Positions 51,466-60,973 are shown, counted from the first letter of the stretch. The stretch: DNA of 64,000 bases from Kingella pumchi (GCF_022288825.1 NZ_JAKOOW010000024.1:54298-118297); one strand, 5' to 3'. Notes: generated by a model not told the origin, from the sequence alone. Translations and numbers: made by a program.

Positions 51466-52326
51466 TCAGGCTTTCTGTGCGGGATTTTTGCGGGCGAAGT
51501 AAAAGAGACCGGCAATGCCGACAAGCACCATCGGCAGGCTCAGCCACTGCCCCATCGACAGGCCAAGGCTCAGCAGGCCGAGTTGGGCGTCGGGCTGGCG
51601 GGCGTATTCGGCGGTAAAACGGAAGATGCCGTAGCCGGCGAGAAACATCATCGAAACCTGGCCGCTGGCGCGCGGTTTGCGCGAAAACCACCACAAGAGC
51701 GCAAACAGGCACACGCCTTCCAGGGCAAACTGGTAAAGCTGCGAGGGGTGGCGCGGCAGGCTGCCGTATTGCGCCAGCCATTGGGCGTACTGCGGATTGG
51801 CGGCGGCCAGCTCCTGGTCGGCATATTGCGCCTGCGGGAAACCCATTGCCCAGAAGGCGGCAGGATCGGTAATCCTGCCCCACAATTCGCCGTTGATAAA
51901 ATTGCCGATGCGCCCGGACGCCAGCCCCAGCGGCACCAGCGGCGCCACAAAGTCGGCCACCTGCCAGAAAGTCAGCTGGTTTTTGCGGGCGAAAAACCAC
52001 AGCGCCAGCAGCACGCCGATAAAGCCGCCGTGAAAAGACATACCGCCTTCCCACACTTTGAAAATGTCCAGCGGATGCGCCAGATAATTGCCCGGCTGGT
52101 AAAACAGCACATAGCCGATGCGCCCGCCGAGTATCACGCCGACAATGCCCCAGGTGAGCAGATCGTCGAGCATATCGCGGGTAAACACGGTGCCGCCGCG
52201 GCGGATGCGCAGCCGCCCCAGCCACAGAAACAGCATAAAGGCGGCGATATAGCTTAAGGCATACCAGCGGATGGGCAGGCTGCCGATGTGAAAGGCGGCG
52301 GGATCGAATTGGGGATGGATAATCAT
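51466..52326 (-). CDS. lgt: Prolipoprotein diacylglyceryl transferase
   Basis: The 286-residue inner-membrane enzyme transfers diacylglycerol to the lipobox Cys of prolipoproteins, the first step for the many lipoproteins in this window. HGGFIGV and the signature GRIGNFINGELWGR are intact, with seven hydrophobic segments. ATG 52326 (MIIHPQFDP) is preferred over 52338. TATAAT lies about 40 nt upstream. It is followed by ribB after 4 bp. Confidence 0.97.
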   Translation of the reverse strand: MIIHPQFDPAAFHIGSLPIRWYALSYIAAFMLFLWLGRLRIRRGGTVFTRDMLDDLLTWGIVGVILGGRIGYVLFYQPGNYLAHPLDIFKVWEGGMSFHGGFIGVLLALWFFARKNQLTFWQVADFVAPLVPLGLASGRIGNFINGELWGRITDPAAFWAMGFPQAQYADQELAAANPQYAQWLAQYGSLPRHPSQLYQFALEGVCLFALLWWFSRKPRASGQVSMMFLAGYGIFRFTAEYARQPDAQLGLLSLGLSMGQWLSLPMVLVGIAGLFYFARKNPAQKA

Positions 52327-52365
52327 GGAAAGGATCAAGCGCTAAGAAAAGGGAAAAGGGCGGCG

Positions 52366-52371
52366 ATTATA
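52366..52371 (-). promoter_or_regulatory. -10 element for the lgt-ribB operon
   Basis: The minus strand reads TATAATCGCCGCC, 40 nt before the lgt start. Confidence 0.58.
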
Positions 52372-52431
52372 GCGAATACGGGCAGCCTGAAAAGTTTTCA
52401 GGCTGCCTTCAGGCTTTCAGGCTGCCCTGTA

Positions 52432-53139
52432 TCAGGAACCGGGGCCGACCAGGCTGCGTATCCACGAGCCGAAGTTGTCGCTGTTGCGCGAGCAGAGGAT
52501 GACTTTGCCGTTGCCGGAGAATTTCAGCACCACGCCTTCGCCGCTGGTGACGCTGTTGACCAGATTGCCCAGCAGGCCGCCGCTATTGCGCGAGGTGGTG
52601 ACCGAGGGCTCGTAGTTCAGCCGGCTGTCCCAGGCGACGACGTGGCCGTTGTCGATGGTTACCGGCTTGTCGGCGGTTACTTCCAGCGTAAACAAAGTGC
52701 CGAAGCCGTTTACCGCCAGCTGGCCGCTGCCGCTGCTCTGGCCGATGAAAAAGCCGCCGGTGCGGGCAAACAGCGCGCTGCCCAGGCTCTGCATCTGCGC
52801 GGTTACCTGCACGCCGCTGCTGGCGGCCAGATAGGCGCCGTCGGAGATTTTGTACTGGGTGGCGCCCACTTCGAGAATCTCGATCGAGCCGGGCATGGTG
52901 GGCGCGAGCAGGCAGTCGCCGTCGCCGCGCACCGCTTCGATGTGCTGCTGGAAAAAGCTCTCGCCGTTGGCCAGGCGGCGGGTCAGCGCGCTCCAAAAGC
53001 CGCCCTGCATGCGGCCGGAAAGGTCGAGATTGGCTTCCATCATCACCATCGCGCCGCTTTCGCAGGAAATGCTTTCGCCGCGGGCAAGGGAAACATGCAA
53101 AAAGGGGTCGTTGTCGCCGGTTATGGTAAATCGGGGCAT
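52432..53139 (-). CDS. TIGR00266/AIM24 family protein
   Basis: The 235-residue protein matches the AIM24 beta-prism family: PRFTITGDNDPFLHVSLARGESI at the start and GSIEILEVG, then FFIGQSSGSGQLAVNGFGTLF centrally. Its role in bacteria is not known; in yeast the relative is mitochondrial. MPRFTIT at 53139 is the start. It lies upstream of the lgt operon on the same strand, separated by uptake sequences. Confidence 0.9.
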   Translation of the reverse strand: MPRFTITGDNDPFLHVSLARGESISCESGAMVMMEANLDLSGRMQGGFWSALTRRLANGESFFQQHIEAVRGDGDCLLAPTMPGSIEILEVGATQYKISDGAYLAASSGVQVTAQMQSLGSALFARTGGFFIGQSSGSGQLAVNGFGTLFTLEVTADKPVTIDNGHVVAWDSRLNYEPSVTTSRNSGGLLGNLVNSVTSGEGVVLKFSGNGKVILCSRNSDNFGSWIRSLVGPGS

Positions 53140-53275
53140 GGCGGGTTCCTTATTCAAACGGAAAAACGGGAAAAACGGTTTTCAGGCTGCCGGCGGGTTC
53201 AGGCAGCCTGAAAGCAGCCTGAAAAGCGCAGCCGGCGCAAACCGGCAATCCACGCAGGTTTCAGGCTGCCTGAAA

Positions 53276-54355
53276 CTACAGCACGGCCTGCGGATAAGAG
53301 CCGATCACTTTGACAAAGCCGGTGCGCTCACGCAGCTCGGCCAGCGCGGCGGCAACGTTGTCGTCGCCGGCATGGCCTTCGATGTCGATAAAAAACAGAT
53401 ATTCCCACAGGCCGCTGCGGCTGGGGCGGCTCTCGAACTTGCTCATCGACACACCGGCGCGGGTAAAGGGCTCGATTAGGCGGTTGAGCGCGCCGACCTT
53501 ATTGGGCGCGCTGACCACCAGCGAAGTCTTGTCGCGGCCGCCGGCGGCCACTTCCTGATGGCCGAGCACCAGAAAACGGGTGGTGTTGTCCGGCTCGTCT
53601 TCGATGCTGTCGGCCAGCTTGTTCAAACGGTAAATGTCGGCGGCGGCCTGGCCGGCGATGGCGGCGGCCTTGGGCTCTTCCTGCGCCAGCCGCGCCGCTT
53701 CGGCATTGCTGGCCACCGCCACGCGGCGCACTCGGGCGGGCAGGTTGTTGTTCAGCCAGTGGTGGCATTGCGCCAGCGCCTGCGCGTGGGCGTAAACCAC
53801 TTCGATATCGTCGCGGCTGTCGGCACGGCTCAATAAATGGTGGTGGATGCGCAGCACCACTTCGCCGCAGGCGCGCAGCGGCGTCGAAACCAACAGATCC
53901 AGCGTGCGGCCGACCGAACCTTCGGTGGAATTTTCCACCGGCGCCACGGCAAAATCCGCCTGCCGTGCTTCGGCCTGGCGCAGGCTGTCGTCCACCGTGG
54001 CGCAGGCAACGGTATGGGCGGCATGACCGAAATGCTTGATCGCCGCCAGCTGGGTGAAAGTGCCTTGCGGGCCGAGATAGGCCACGGTCAGCGGCCGCTC
54101 CAGCGCCAGACACTCGCTCATCACTTCGCGAAACAGCCGCGCCACCGCTTCGTCGGGCAGCGGGCCCGGGTTAAGGCCTTTGATACGGTGCAGCACCTGC
54201 GCTTCGCGCTCCGGCCGGTAAACGGTGCCGGTGCCTTTCAATTCGCCGATGGCGCGGGCGTGGGCGGCGCGTTGGTTGAGCAGCTGCAGCACCTGGCGGT
54301 CGATTTCGTCGATGGCGTTGCGGTGCGGCAGCAGTTGGTCGTCGGACACGGACAT
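53276..54355 (-). CDS. pheA: Bifunctional chorismate mutase/prephenate dehydratase
   Basis: The 359-residue enzyme converts chorismate through prephenate to phenylpyruvate. A chorismate mutase domain (about residues 1-90, with IDEIDRQVLQLLNQRA) is followed by prephenate dehydratase (TVAYLGPQGTFTQLAA, then DNTTRFLVLG with the catalytic Thr). A C-terminal ACT domain carries the phenylalanine site FESRPSRSGLWEYLFF. Feedback inhibition by Phe is expected. MSVSDDQ at 54355 is the start. Confidence 0.96.
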   Translation of the reverse strand: MSVSDDQLLPHRNAIDEIDRQVLQLLNQRAAHARAIGELKGTGTVYRPEREAQVLHRIKGLNPGPLPDEAVARLFREVMSECLALERPLTVAYLGPQGTFTQLAAIKHFGHAAHTVACATVDDSLRQAEARQADFAVAPVENSTEGSVGRTLDLLVSTPLRACGEVVLRIHHHLLSRADSRDDIEVVYAHAQALAQCHHWLNNNLPARVRRVAVASNAEAARLAQEEPKAAAIAGQAAADIYRLNKLADSIEDEPDNTTRFLVLGHQEVAAGGRDKTSLVVSAPNKVGALNRLIEPFTRAGVSMSKFESRPSRSGLWEYLFFIDIEGHAGDDNVAAALAELRERTGFVKVIGSYPQAVL

Positions 54356-54394
54356 GGCGGCTCCTGTGGCGGAAAATGCAAAAGCGTGCATTCT

Positions 54395-54400
54395 ACTATA
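54395..54400 (-). promoter_or_regulatory. -10 element for pheA
   Basis: The minus strand reads TATAGT, 40 nt before the pheA start. Confidence 0.5.
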
Positions 54401-54646
54401 TTTGCGCCGCCGCGCCGCGTCCAAGGCAGCCTGAAAAAACGCAACGCCGCCGCAAAACCGTTTTCAGGCTGCCTTTGCCCCGCAGCTTGCGCCGGCCTGA
54501 AAACGCCAAAACGCAGCGGCGGGCGCAGATGCCGGCGGCAGGTGCTTTCAGGCTGCCGCTGTCTGCGGTAAGCCCTATGGCAGCCTGAAAGGCGTAAAGC
54601 GGCGTTTTTTCCGGCGCCGCCCGTTTATCGCCGCGGCGGAAAATGG

Positions 54647-54652
54647 TATATT
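54647..54652 (+). promoter_or_regulatory. -10 element for gcvT
   Basis: TATATT followed by GCGCCGC lies 57 nt before the gcvT start. No glycine riboswitch was recognised in the leader. Confidence 0.5.
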
Positions 54653-54708
54653 GCGCCGCTTTGCAGGCCGTTGCGGCCAGATGTCCACCCCCACTTCGGA
54701 GAATCGAG

Positions 54709-55806
54709 ATGACCCTGAAAACCACTCCCTTCAACCAAGCCCACAAAGACGCGGGCGCGAAATTGATCGACTTCGCCGGCTGGGAGCTACCCATCCATTA
54801 CGGCTCGCAAATCGCCGAACACGAAGCCGTGCGCACCGATGCCGGTATGTTCGACGTATCGCACATGCTGGTTACCGACGTAGCCGGCGCCAACGCCAAA
54901 GCCTTTTTCCGCAAACTGATTGCCAACGACGTCGCCAAGCTGGCCTTTGTCGGCAAAGCGCTGTACTCAGCGATGCTCAATGACAAAGGCGGCGTGATTG
55001 ACGATTTGATCGTGTACCGCACCAACGAAGCCGAAACCCAATACCGCATCGTGTCCAACGGCGCCACCCGCGAAAAAGACAGCGCCCAGTTCCAAAAAGT
55101 CGGCGCCGAGTTCGGCGTGGCCTTTAATCCGCGCTACGACTTGGGCATGCTCGCCGTGCAGGGCCCCAAAGCGATTGAAAAACTCTTGACCGTCAAACCC
55201 GAATGGGCAGACGTGGTCAACAATCTCAAGCCTTTCCAAGGCGCGGATTTGGGCAAGGACTGGTTTGTCGCCCGCACCGGCTACACCGGCGAAGACGGCG
55301 TGGAAGTGATTTTGCCCGGCAGCGAAGCGGTTGCCTTTTTCAAAGCGCTGGAAGCAGCGGGCGTCAAACCCTGCGGTCTGGGCGCACGTGATACCCTGCG
55401 CATGGAAGCGGGTATGAACCTTTACGGCAACGATATGGACGACGACGTGAGCCCGCTCGAAGCCGGTATGGGCTGGACGGTTGATCTGAAAGACGAAGCG
55501 CGCGATTTCGTCGGCAAAGCGCCGCTCGTTGCGCTGAAAGAACAAGGCGTGGCGGTGAAACAAGTCGGCCTGCTGCTCGCCAAAGGCGGCGTGCTGCGCG
55601 ATCATATGGAAGTCGTTACCGATGCCGGCCGCGGCATCACCACCAGCGGCGTGTTCTCGCCCAGCCTGAAACAGTCCATCGCCATCGCCCGCGTGCCCAA
55701 AGCGTTTGAGGGCGACGCCGCCAAAGTGCTGATTCGCGGCAAGGAAGTCGATGTGCGCGTGCTGAAACTGCCCTTTGTGCGCAACGGCCAAAAGCAGTTT
55801 GACTAA
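54709..55806 (+). CDS. gcvT: Aminomethyltransferase, glycine cleavage T-protein
   Basis: The 365-residue enzyme moves the methylene of glycine to tetrahydrofolate. FAGWELPIHYGSQ, FDVSHM, RTGYTGEDGVEV and LGARDTLRMEAGMNLYG are intact. gcvH and gcvP are not in this window, so the system is dispersed. GGAGAATCG lies 4-10 nt before ATG 54709. A hairpin follows at 55820-55853. Confidence 0.97.
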   Translation: MTLKTTPFNQAHKDAGAKLIDFAGWELPIHYGSQIAEHEAVRTDAGMFDVSHMLVTDVAGANAKAFFRKLIANDVAKLAFVGKALYSAMLNDKGGVIDDLIVYRTNEAETQYRIVSNGATREKDSAQFQKVGAEFGVAFNPRYDLGMLAVQGPKAIEKLLTVKPEWADVVNNLKPFQGADLGKDWFVARTGYTGEDGVEVILPGSEAVAFFKALEAAGVKPCGLGARDTLRMEAGMNLYGNDMDDDVSPLEAGMGWTVDLKDEARDFVGKAPLVALKEQGVAVKQVGLLLAKGGVLRDHMEVVTDAGRGITTSGVFSPSLKQSIAIARVPKAFEGDAAKVLIRGKEVDVRVLKLPFVRNGQKQFD

Positions 55807-55819
55807 ACCGATACGCGCT

Positions 55820-55853
55820 AAGGTAGCCTGAAAAGTTTTTCAGGCTGCCTTTT
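55820..55853 (+). terminator. Terminator after gcvT
   Basis: AAGGTAGCCTGAAAA (a one-base uptake variant) pairs with TTTTTCAGGCTGCCTT around three bases, followed by TT. Confidence 0.7.
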
Positions 55854-55887
55854 GCCGTGCCAACAGAAAAAAACAGAGAGTAAAACC

Positions 55888-56460
55888 ATGAGCCAAACCA
55901 TGACCAAAACCGGATCACTGCTGCTGGCACTGGCGCTGGCCGCCTGCTCGGGCGAAGGGGAAAAACCGACCCCGCTCGCAGCTTCCGTTTCCGCACCGAC
56001 GGCAGCTTCCGCTCCTGCTGCTTCCGTTCCCGCCGTTGCGGCATCGGCGCCCGCCGCCGCAAGCTGTCCGCCGGAAATGCCCGCTGAAATCGCCGGCATT
56101 TTGCAGCCCTATCTGCCGCAGGTGGGCAGAAGCTGCGCCGATGTCAAATTGCGCTACGGGCTGGACGAAGAGCCGTCGGAAGAGTATCCGCAGGCTACCC
56201 ATTTTATTCTGGTCGGCCATATCGAAACCGACAATCCGGGCCGCGATATCGTCAAAAAACTGTTTGGCGATCGCGATATCGGCCTGATTGGCGATGGCGA
56301 TGTCAGCGATGCCGGTTCGTTTGTCGAAGGCGGCAGCGAATGTCTGTTTTCCTACCTGCCCGAAGGCGTCGATACCATGGACGAGAAGGTGGAGCTGAAA
56401 GCCGATGTGAAACGCGAGTACCGCGTGGTGTTCACCTGCGGCGCCAAGACGTCCCAATAG
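55888..56460 (+). CDS. Hypothetical lipoprotein with Ala/Ser/Pro tether (190 aa)
   Basis: A signal peptide ends LALAAC (Cys20). A low-complexity tether of about 40 Ala, Ser, Pro and Val residues follows. The folded part (from about residue 60) has four Cys and no recognised family. The ATG at 55900 is an alternative start. It converges with recO across a shared terminator. Confidence 0.72.
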   Translation: MSQTMTKTGSLLLALALAACSGEGEKPTPLAASVSAPTAASAPAASVPAVAASAPAAASCPPEMPAEIAGILQPYLPQVGRSCADVKLRYGLDEEPSEEYPQATHFILVGHIETDNPGRDIVKKLFGDRDIGLIGDGDVSDAGSFVEGGSECLFSYLPEGVDTMDEKVELKADVKREYRVVFTCGAKTSQ

Positions 56461-56474
56461 CGCGTTTGTGCGTG

Positions 56475-56510
56475 AAAAAAAGCAGCCTGAAAGTTTTCAG
56501 GCTGCTTTTT
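56475..56510. terminator. Bidirectional terminator (AA-type uptake sequences)
   Basis: AAAAAAGCAGCCTGAAA pairs with its inverse ending TTTTT around three bases. It is shared by the lipoprotein gene and recO. Confidence 0.82.
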
Positions 56511-56540
56511 GCTTGGGCGGCGGAGTTTGCTTTGTGCCGC

Positions 56541-57281
56541 TCAAGCGCCGACGGTGCGGCGCATATCCTGCAGCTGCTGCAGCACGCGGCGGCTGGCAAC
56601 GCCTTCGGGCAGCCTGAAATCGATCAGCAGCCTTGTGAGCCTGACTGCCTGCTGCAGGGCGTCGCCGTCGGCAAATTCGCCCGCGACCAGCTGGCGCAGC
56701 AGGCTGCCCGGCACGATGATGCCGCCCTGTTCGGGCGCGTCGGTGGCGGTTTCTTCCAGCATGCGCTCGGGATGCAGGCGGTAATGGGCGTCGTCTGCCA
56801 GCGGCCGGCCGGCGGCGTCGCGCGTCAGATCGGGGGCGTAGCCCGTTTCGCGCAGCAGCGTCCATTCAAAGCGGCGCAGCGCGGCAACGGGATTTTCGTT
56901 TTGGCAGATGCGGCGCATCAGCGCGGCCAGCTCGTCAAACAGCAGTGGATGCGGGTCTTCGCGGGCGGTGAGTTTGAGCAGCAGCTCGTTGGCGTACAGG
57001 GCGCTGAATAGGGCGCGGCCGTGCGGCTGCGGCCAGCCGCCCAGCCATTCGGCGCGGTGCAGGGTTTTCAACTCTTCGCGGCCGAACCACGAGGCCGACA
57101 GCGGCACGAAGGGCACCAGTATGCCGCGCAGCTCGGAACCGCGGGTGCGGGCGCTGCGGGCGAGCAGGGCAAGGCGGCCGTGTTCGCGCGAAAACACTTC
57201 CAGCCACAGGCTGTTTTCCCGCCACGGTTTGGACGAGAGCAGAAACACTTGCTGATGATTGACCCGCTGGGTTTGCGCCAT
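56541..57281 (-). CDS. recO: DNA repair protein RecO
   Basis: The 246-residue protein loads RecA with RecR in gap repair and recombination. An N-terminal OB-fold (VFLLSSKPWRENSLWLEVFSREHG, then ARSARTRGSELRG) is followed by a helical C-terminal domain typical of RecO. In naturally competent bacteria it also acts in transformation. MAQTQRVN at 57281 is the start; an upstream in-frame Met at 57341 lies before the promoter. Confidence 0.93.
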   Translation of the reverse strand: MAQTQRVNHQQVFLLSSKPWRENSLWLEVFSREHGRLALLARSARTRGSELRGILVPFVPLSASWFGREELKTLHRAEWLGGWPQPHGRALFSALYANELLLKLTAREDPHPLLFDELAALMRRICQNENPVAALRRFEWTLLRETGYAPDLTRDAAGRPLADDAHYRLHPERMLEETATDAPEQGGIIVPGSLLRQLVAGEFADGDALQQAVRLTRLLIDFRLPEGVASRRVLQQLQDMRRTVGA

Positions 57282-57309
57282 GGCTGATGCCTGTTGGAAA
57301 AAAGTGCGG

Positions 57310-57315
57310 ATTATA
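57310..57315 (-). promoter_or_regulatory. -10 element for recO
   Basis: The minus strand reads TATAATCCGCAC, 29 nt before the recO start. Confidence 0.55.
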
Positions 57316-57427
57316 GCGGATGCGGCGGCGCGGGCGGACACCGTTTTCCCGGCGGCAGCCTGAAAACGGATGATTCAAAGCAGCCTGAAAGCCGTTTTGC
57401 CGCGCGGGACAGCGGCGCCGTTTGCGC

Positions 57428-57433
57428 TATAAT
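57428..57433 (+). promoter_or_regulatory. -10 element for smc
   Basis: TATAATCGCGCC lies 37 nt before the smc start, with an uptake sequence in the short leader. Confidence 0.6.
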
Positions 57434-57469
57434 CGCGCCTTTTTTTCAGGCTGCCTGCCCGTTTCCCCT

Positions 57470-60400
57470 ATGCGTCTCACCCACATCAAACTTGCCGGTT
57501 TCAAATCCTTTACCGACCCCACCACCATCCACGTGCCCGGGCAGCTGGTGGCGGTGATCGGCCCCAACGGCTGCGGCAAATCGAATGTGATCGACGCGGT
57601 GCGCTGGGTGCTGGGCGAGGCTTCGGCCAAGCAGCTGCGCGGCGAGAGCATGCAGGACGTGATTTTCAACGGTGCCGCCACCCGCCGGCCGGCGCCCAGG
57701 GCGTCGGTGGAACTGGTATTCGACAACGGCGACCACAGCCTGCAGGGCGCGTGGGGGCAGTATGCCGAAGTCAGCATCCGCCGCCAGCTCACCCGCCAGG
57801 GCGAATCGAGCTACTACATCAACGGCCAGCCGGTGCGCCGCCGCGACATTACCGATTTGTTTTTGGGCACCGGCGTCGGCGCGCGCGGCTACGCAGTGAT
57901 CGAGCAGGGCATGATTTCGCGGATTATCGAAGCGCGGCCGGAAGAATTGCGCGCCTATATCGAAGAGGCGGCGGGCGTTTCCAAATACAAAGAGCGCCGC
58001 CGCGAAACCGAAAGCCGGCTCAAAGACACCCGCGAGCACCTGCAGCGGCTGGGCGATTTACAGGGCGAACTGGCGCGGCAGGTGGAAAAGCTGCACAAGC
58101 AGGCCGAGGCCGCCGAGCGCTATCGGGCGCTGAGCGACGAATTGCAGCACAGCCAGAACCGCTACGATTTCGCCCGCTGGCGCCAGGCGCTGGCCGATGC
58201 CGATGCCGCCGAGGCCGAACACGAGCAGGCACAGGCCGGACAGGACAGCCTGGCCGAGCGCCAGCAGGAATTGAACGAAGCGGTGCAGACCCTGCGTGCC
58301 GCCGAAGCCGAGCAGCAGGAAGCGCAAAACCGGCTCAACCGCGAACACGCGCTGCTGCGCGAGCAGAGCGCCCGTTTGGAAGAACAAATCCGCTCGCGCC
58401 AAAACCAGCGCCAGCGCATCGAGCGCGACCGCACCGCGATGGCTGCCGCCGTGCAGAAAATCGACCACGAGCAAAAACTCTTGCACGAGCAGGCGCAGGC
58501 TCTGGCCGACGAAGCCCAAGAGCTGGAAGCGCAGTTGGCGCTGCTGGCCGAAGAAACCGCCGCCTGCGAAGAGCGGCTGCCCGAACTCGAAGCCGCGCAG
58601 CAGCAGGGTGCCGCCGCCCGGCAAAACCAGCAGGACGAAGCCGGCCGCATCCGCCGCGAGCTGGCCGTCAAGCAGCAGCAGTTGCAGTACAGCCGCAGCG
58701 GCATCGCCCAAATCCAAGCGCGTCAGTCGCGCCTGCAGCAGGAAGCCGCCGCGCTGAATCTGCCCGCTGCCGACGAGCTGGCCGCCGCCCAGCTGGCCGC
58801 CGCTGAAATACAGGCGCAGTACCAAACGGCCGAGCAGGTTTTGCAGGCGTTGGAACAACAATCGGGCAGCCTGAAAACCGATTTTCAGGCTGCCCAAGCT
58901 GCTGCGGGAGAAGCCGAACGCCGCCTGCTGGCCTTACAGGCCGAGCAACAAACCCTACGCGCCCTGACCGAAGAAGCGGCGGCGGGCGACTTTTGGCAGG
59001 GCAGGGCAGAAGCCGCCGCTCCCGCGCTGTGGCAGCACATCCGCGTGCCGCAGCAGTGGCAGGCGGCGCTGGCGGCGGTATTGGGCGAGCGCCTGCACGC
59101 GCGGGCGCTGCCGCCGGATTTCGCCCCGGCCGCGCCGCTTGCCGCCGCCCCCGCCGCCTGGTTCGACCGCGAAGCCGCCGCGCCGCAGTCCGCCCGCCCC
59201 GCGCAGGCGCTGTTAAACCAAATTCAGGCGGAAAAACCGTTTCAGGCTGCCTTAAACCATTGGTTGGCGGGCGTGCTGTGCGCCCCCGATTTGGATTACG
59301 CGCTGGCCAACCGCAACAGGCTGGCCGAGGGCGAATGCTGGCTGACGCCCGAAGGCCACCGGATCGACCGCATCGGCGTGCTGCTGCACCACGCCGCTGA
59401 TGCCGCGCGGCTGATGCGCCAGCAAAGCCGTCTGGCCGAACTCGACAGCCTGCTGGCCGACGCCGCGCCCGCTTTTCAGGCTGCTGCCGAGCGCGCCCAA
59501 AGCCTGTCGCAGCAATATGAAGCGCTGGATGCCGAACAGCGCCGCGCCCAGGCCGAGCAGCGCCGCCTGGCCGCCGAACTCAACGGCGCCCGCCAGCAGG
59601 CCGGCGAGATGCTGGCGCGCACCAACCAGGGCCAGCTGCGCCGCGAGCACATCGAGCAGGAGTTGGCGCAGTTGGCGCAGGAAGCCGAAGAGCTGGCCTA
59701 CACCGCCGCCACGCTGGAAGACGATGCCGCGCTGCTTACCGAGTCTGCCGCAGGCTTGAACGAAAGCCATGCCGAAGCCGAAGCCGTCTACCGCGGGCAG
59801 CAGCAGGCGCTCAAGCAGGCGCAGCTGGCCTTGCTGGAAGCCAACCGCCGCCACGGCGCCGCCGAAATCGCCGTCCACCGCAGCCGCGAGCAGCAGCAAA
59901 GCCTACGCGAGCGCATCGCCGCGCTGGAAGCGCAAAAGGCCGACTGGCAGGAGCGCCAGAGCGAATTGGAGCTGGTCAGCGCCGAAGAGCCGGACGAGAG
60001 CGAGCAGTATCTGCGTTTGGAAGAGCTGGGCGAGACGATGTCCGCGCTCGATGAGCAGATTCAGGCTGCCACCGCCGCGCTCGCCGCCACCCGTGCCCAA
60101 GGGCAGGCGCAGTATCAGGCTTTGCAGGACTTGTCCGCCAGCCAGCCGCAATGGCAGGCCGCCGCGCAAAACGCCCTGCTCAAACAGCAGGAAGCCCTGC
60201 TCAACGCCAAGCATTTTCACGACGCGCTCACCGCCCGCGAAGCCGGTTTCGACGAGCTTGCCGCCGAGTTCGAGCGCGAAGGCAGCCTGAAAGACGCAGG
60301 CAGCCTGAAAGATTTGCCGCAGCAGATCGAGCGCCTGAACAACAGCATCCGCGCGCTCGGCGCCGTCAATCTGGCCGCGCTCGACGAACTTGCCGAAGCC

Positions 60401-60973
60401 TGCGAGCGCGACGATTACTACCGTAGCCAGAGCGAAGACGTCCAAGCCGCCATCGCCCTGCTGGAAGAAGCCATCGCCCAAATCGACCGGGAAACCAAAG
60501 AGCGCTTCAAAACCACCTTCGATGCCGTCAACGAAAAAGTACGCAGCTTTTTCCCCACGCTGTTTGGCGGCGGCGAAGCGGCGCTGCATATGGTCGGCGA
60601 CGATCTGCTCAGCGCCGGCGTGTCGATTATGGCGCGCCCGCCTGGCAAGAAAAATTCCACCATCCACCTACTCTCCGGCGGCGAAAAAGCGCTGACCGCC
60701 ATGAGTCTGGTGTTTGCCCTGTTCAGCCTGAACCCCGCACCGTTTTGCCTTTTGGACGAAGTCGATGCCCCGCTCGATGACGCCAACACCACCCGTTTTT
60801 GCAATCTGGTCAAAGAGATGAGCGCGCAAACCCAGTTTCTCTACATCTCCCACAACCGCCTGACCATGGAAATGGCCGAACAGCTGATCGGCGTAACCAT
60901 GCAGGAAAAAGGCGTCTCGCGCATCGTCGCCGTCGATATCAAACAGGCGCTGCAAATGGCCGAGGCAGCCTGA
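57470..60973 (+). CDS. smc: Chromosome partition protein SMC
   Basis: The 1167-residue ATPase organises and segregates chromosomes. Walker A GPNGCGKSN lies near residue 32. Two long coiled coils (about 170-500 and 670-1000) flank a hinge near 510-660. The C-terminal head has LSGGEKALTAMSLVF and Walker B FCLLDEVDAPLDD. Near residue 940 an in-frame 18-bp tandem repeat of an uptake sequence encodes GSLKDAGSLKDL. The stop TGA is supplied by another uptake sequence. scpA and scpB are not in this window. Confidence 0.97.
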   Translation: MRLTHIKLAGFKSFTDPTTIHVPGQLVAVIGPNGCGKSNVIDAVRWVLGEASAKQLRGESMQDVIFNGAATRRPAPRASVELVFDNGDHSLQGAWGQYAEVSIRRQLTRQGESSYYINGQPVRRRDITDLFLGTGVGARGYAVIEQGMISRIIEARPEELRAYIEEAAGVSKYKERRRETESRLKDTREHLQRLGDLQGELARQVEKLHKQAEAAERYRALSDELQHSQNRYDFARWRQALADADAAEAEHEQAQAGQDSLAERQQELNEAVQTLRAAEAEQQEAQNRLNREHALLREQSARLEEQIRSRQNQRQRIERDRTAMAAAVQKIDHEQKLLHEQAQALADEAQELEAQLALLAEETAACEERLPELEAAQQQGAAARQNQQDEAGRIRRELAVKQQQLQYSRSGIAQIQARQSRLQQEAAALNLPAADELAAAQLAAAEIQAQYQTAEQVLQALEQQSGSLKTDFQAAQAAAGEAERRLLALQAEQQTLRALTEEAAAGDFWQGRAEAAAPALWQHIRVPQQWQAALAAVLGERLHARALPPDFAPAAPLAAAPAAWFDREAAAPQSARPAQALLNQIQAEKPFQAALNHWLAGVLCAPDLDYALANRNRLAEGECWLTPEGHRIDRIGVLLHHAADAARLMRQQSRLAELDSLLADAAPAFQAAAERAQSLSQQYEALDAEQRRAQAEQRRLAAELNGARQQAGEMLARTNQGQLRREHIEQELAQLAQEAEELAYTAATLEDDAALLTESAAGLNESHAEAEAVYRGQQQALKQAQLALLEANRRHGAAEIAVHRSREQQQSLRERIAALEAQKADWQERQSELELVSAEEPDESEQYLRLEELGETMSALDEQIQAATAALAATRAQGQAQYQALQDLSASQPQWQAAAQNALLKQQEALLNAKHFHDALTAREAGFDELAAEFEREGSLKDAGSLKDLPQQIERLNNSIRALGAVNLAALDELAEACERDDYYRSQSEDVQAAIALLEEAIAQIDRETKERFKTTFDAVNEKVRSFFPTLFGGGEAALHMVGDDLLSAGVSIMARPPGKKNSTIHLLSGGEKALTAMSLVFALFSLNPAPFCLLDEVDAPLDDANTTRFCNLVKEMSAQTQFLYISHNRLTMEMAEQLIGVTMQEKGVSRIVAVDIKQALQMAEAA
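60279..60315 (+). repeat. In-frame tandem uptake sequences inside smc
   Basis: Two uptake sequences (60280-60292 and 60298-60309) form an 18-bp direct repeat coding for GSLKDA then GSLKDL, in the second coiled coil near the head. Confidence 0.9.

Noticed and set aside
54601..54708. Glycine riboswitch upstream of gcvT
   Set aside because: The leader is only about 50 nt and shows no paired aptamer structure.
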